Shown one piece after another: positions 6,504-7,727 of a DNA stretch of 7,727 bases (position 1 is its first letter; every line of letters starts with the position of its first letter). The stretch spans positions 1,691 to 9,417 of the forward strand of contig CACVAR010000267.1 of NCBI GenBank assembly GCA_902727905.1, read 5' to 3'. Made by a program: the position numbers and the translations under genes. Under the pieces are notes generated by a model. It searched no databases. It saw only the letters and a list, made by a program, of their open reading frames with translations, and was not told where the DNA came from. This stretch comes from an uncultured Sulfurovum sp. (GTDB taxonomy: Bacteria; Campylobacterota; Campylobacteria; Campylobacterales; Sulfurovaceae).

Positions 6504-7321
6504 TATATTTTTCCAGTTTTAATTTGCCCTATAACTCTTTTAGCTTTATCTGATTGACTCTTTTTATAATAGCTCACTAAAATTTTCAGCGCTTCTTCTT
6601 TTTTACCTAATTTTGCTTTGGACTTAGCAAACAGTAACCAACTTTCTTCTAAAGAACTATCTAGCTTATTAGCTGACAATGCCCACTTTTCTGCCTCTTT
6701 ATACTGTCCACTTTTATAATAAGACCTAGAAAGAATTACTGCTTCTCTTGGATTCTTAGACTTACGAAACTTTTCTTTTATGGTGTCAAGATAATTTACT
6801 GAAGTCGTTTCAAATTTCATTTTCTTAGTTTTATGAGGTACTGATTCTACTCTTCTTTCACTTTTACTAATGACAGCTAACTCTTTTGCTGTTAAATAGG
6901 TATTTGGTTTTGCTGCAACAACATTGGATGAATTTTTAGGTTTAGCCCTTCGCTTTGTCTCTCTGATACGTTCTTCTTTTTCCATATCAATAACAGGTAT
7001 AATAGGTGCTAAAGCTAAAGCATCAAGGATTTCTTTTTGTTCTACAACTTCTACCTCAGACTTCTCTTTTACAACGGGTGTTTTTGCTACAGCTTCAATA
7101 GGTTTTTCTTGTATAGAGCTATTTGCTTCTAAACTAACACCTAGAACATTTGTTGCTTTTTCTGATAGTGGGATGGAAAAAAATGAAACTGACTTGCTAT
7201 CATAAAGATAGTAAGAGCCACCAACTACCAAAGAAAATAGTGACAAACGCATAAGAGGTTTTAGTGTTTTCTTTACCTTATAGTTAAACCATTTTTTTTC
7301 TAATTCTTCTACTTTATTCAT
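6503..7321 (-). CDS. Single-pass membrane protein with C-terminal TPR repeats, secretion/competence operon
   Basis: A 272-residue bitopic protein not assigned to a named family. A basic N terminus (about 1-23) precedes one membrane span (about 24-40, MRLSLFSLVVGGSYYLY); the positive-inside rule puts the N terminus in the cytoplasm and the rest in the periplasm. A charged low-complexity linker follows (about 45-175). It contains one hydrophobic island, LDALALAPIIPVIDMEKEE (99-117), that looks like a docking motif. The C terminus (about 188-255) holds two TPR-like units: AVILSRSYYKSGQYKEAEKW (194-213), then SWLLFAKSKAKLGKKEEAL (227-245). The start overlaps the ATPase stop by 8 bases (ATGAATAA), with AGGA 7 bases upstream (7329-7332). 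This layout (cytoplasmic tail, one span, extended linker, protein-binding end) recalls inner-membrane assembly factors such as GspB or PilN/PilP types, but that is analogy only. Confidence 0.85.
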   Translation of the reverse strand: MNKVEELEKKWFNYKVKKTLKPLMRLSLFSLVVGGSYYLYDSKSVSFFSIPLSEKATNVLGVSLEANSSIQEKPIEAVAKTPVVKEKSEVEVVEQKEILDALALAPIIPVIDMEKEERIRETKRRAKPKNSSNVVAAKPNTYLTAKELAVISKSERRVESVPHKTKKMKFETTSVNYLDTIKEKFRKSKNPREAVILSRSYYKSGQYKEAEKWALSANKLDSSLEESWLLFAKSKAKLGKKEEALKILVSYYKKSQSDKAKRVIGQIKTGKI

Positions 7322-7727
7322 TTATATATCCTAATCTAATGGCTGCCATTTCAAGAATTTTTCTTGAAAATTTATTTTCAGAGATTTTTTTAGGCTCATT
7401 TTTATTATAATAGTCATAAATATCAAATATGGTATAAAGATACTTATTAGTTTCTCTAAAATTTCCATGAGTATGACTATAAATATATTTAATATCATTT
7501 TTTTTGATATTATTTGAAACTTCAACAAAACCTTTTTTAATCATCTTCTTTTGAATATAAAGTTCTAAGTCATATTCATTAGCATTTGACATTTCAATCA
7601 CTTCCCAAATACGCGTTTTGAAATGTTCTTTAGCAATCACATCTTCATTCTCAGTTTTATGGAGTGTAATAACAAACTTAACCACCCTAGTGTCAGAAAG
7701 AAGACGAATTTTTTCCATAAGGGGTTC
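7314..7727 (-). CDS. ExeA/GspA-like AAA+ ATPase, C-terminal part, 5' end beyond window
   Basis: The reading frame stays open to the window edge (GAA CCC CTT before the ATG at 7716-7718), so this is the last 137 residues of a longer protein and the internal ATG should not be taken as the start. The visible part matches the end of an AAA+ module of the ExeA/GspA/MshM group. EKIRLLSDTR looks like the segment after Walker B, and VVKFVITLHK a core strand leading to sensor 1. EHFKTRIW carries a candidate arginine finger. SHTHGNFRETNKYL is the sensor-2-type GxxRxxN motif in the helical lid. The Walker A and B motifs would lie upstream, outside the window. No transmembrane or peptidoglycan-binding domain follows; the protein stops after the lid (RLGYINE), unlike full ExeA. 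Such ATPases help assemble secretins or pili in type II/IV systems; C. jejuni CtsP is a nucleotide-binding competence protein in a similar place. It overlaps the next gene by 8 bases. Confidence 0.82.
   Translation of the reverse strand, partial: EPLMEKIRLLSDTRVVKFVITLHKTENEDVIAKEHFKTRIWEVIEMSNANEYDLELYIQKKMIKKGFVEVSNNIKKNDIKYIYSHTHGNFRETNKYLYTIFDIYDYYNKNEPKKISENKFSRKILEMAAIRLGYINE

Noticed and set aside
6924..7205. Plus-strand open frame antisense to the TPR membrane protein
   Set aside because: A Ser/Phe/Thr-rich product, the expected complement of the Lys/Glu-rich linker, without a start signal.
7331..7528. Second minus-strand open frame inside the AAA+ ATPase gene
   Set aside because: It is an alternate frame of the ATPase lid-coding region, with a product of Ile/Lys/Leu runs. 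The overlapping frame carries real AAA+ motifs.

Overview
The window is most likely a piece of a Campylobacterota (epsilonproteobacterial) chromosome, perhaps from a Sulfurimonas/Sulfurovum-like lineage. This is inferred from the low GC content, the style of the Prs and LepA proteins, the promoter -10 boxes, and a secretion/competence-type operon that resembles the cts genes of Campylobacter jejuni. No rRNA gene or database search backs the placement. Almost all of the DNA is coding; the largest gap is 123 bp. I see no tRNA, rRNA, CRISPR array or insertion sequence.

Left part (1-1867, minus strand): prs (PRPP synthetase) followed by lepA (elongation factor 4). The two are joined by a TAATG stop/start overlap and are probably co-transcribed. 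lepA runs off the left edge, so only its N-terminal half is present.

Divergent gap (1868-1990): it carries a minus-strand promoter for prs and a plus-strand promoter for the next gene. The plus promoter is bracketed by two copies of an 8-bp repeat exactly 30 bp apart.

Middle (1991-2950, plus strand): a membrane-anchored, retropepsin-like aspartic protease (one DTGA active-site motif near the C terminus). It ends 4 bp from the convergent secretion operon. A 9-bp perfect hairpin there contains both stop codons and may be a bidirectional terminator.

Right part (2955-7727, minus strand): a compact five-gene cluster. In transcription order it encodes an ExeA/GspA-like AAA+ ATPase (C-terminal part only, upstream end off the window), a single-pass membrane protein with C-terminal TPRs, a small exported protein of unknown function, a GspE/PilB-type assembly ATPase, and a GspF/PilC-type inner-membrane platform protein. 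Junctions range from an 8-bp overlap to an 8-bp gap, so the genes are almost certainly one operon. The GspE/GspF pair is the motor and platform of a type II secretion / type IV pilus-like machine. The ATPase and the two unrecognised membrane/periplasmic proteins are probable accessory parts. In C. jejuni a comparable set serves natural transformation, so DNA uptake is the favoured role. No secretin, pseudopilin or PilT-like retraction ATPase lies in the window, so secretion or pilus assembly cannot be excluded.
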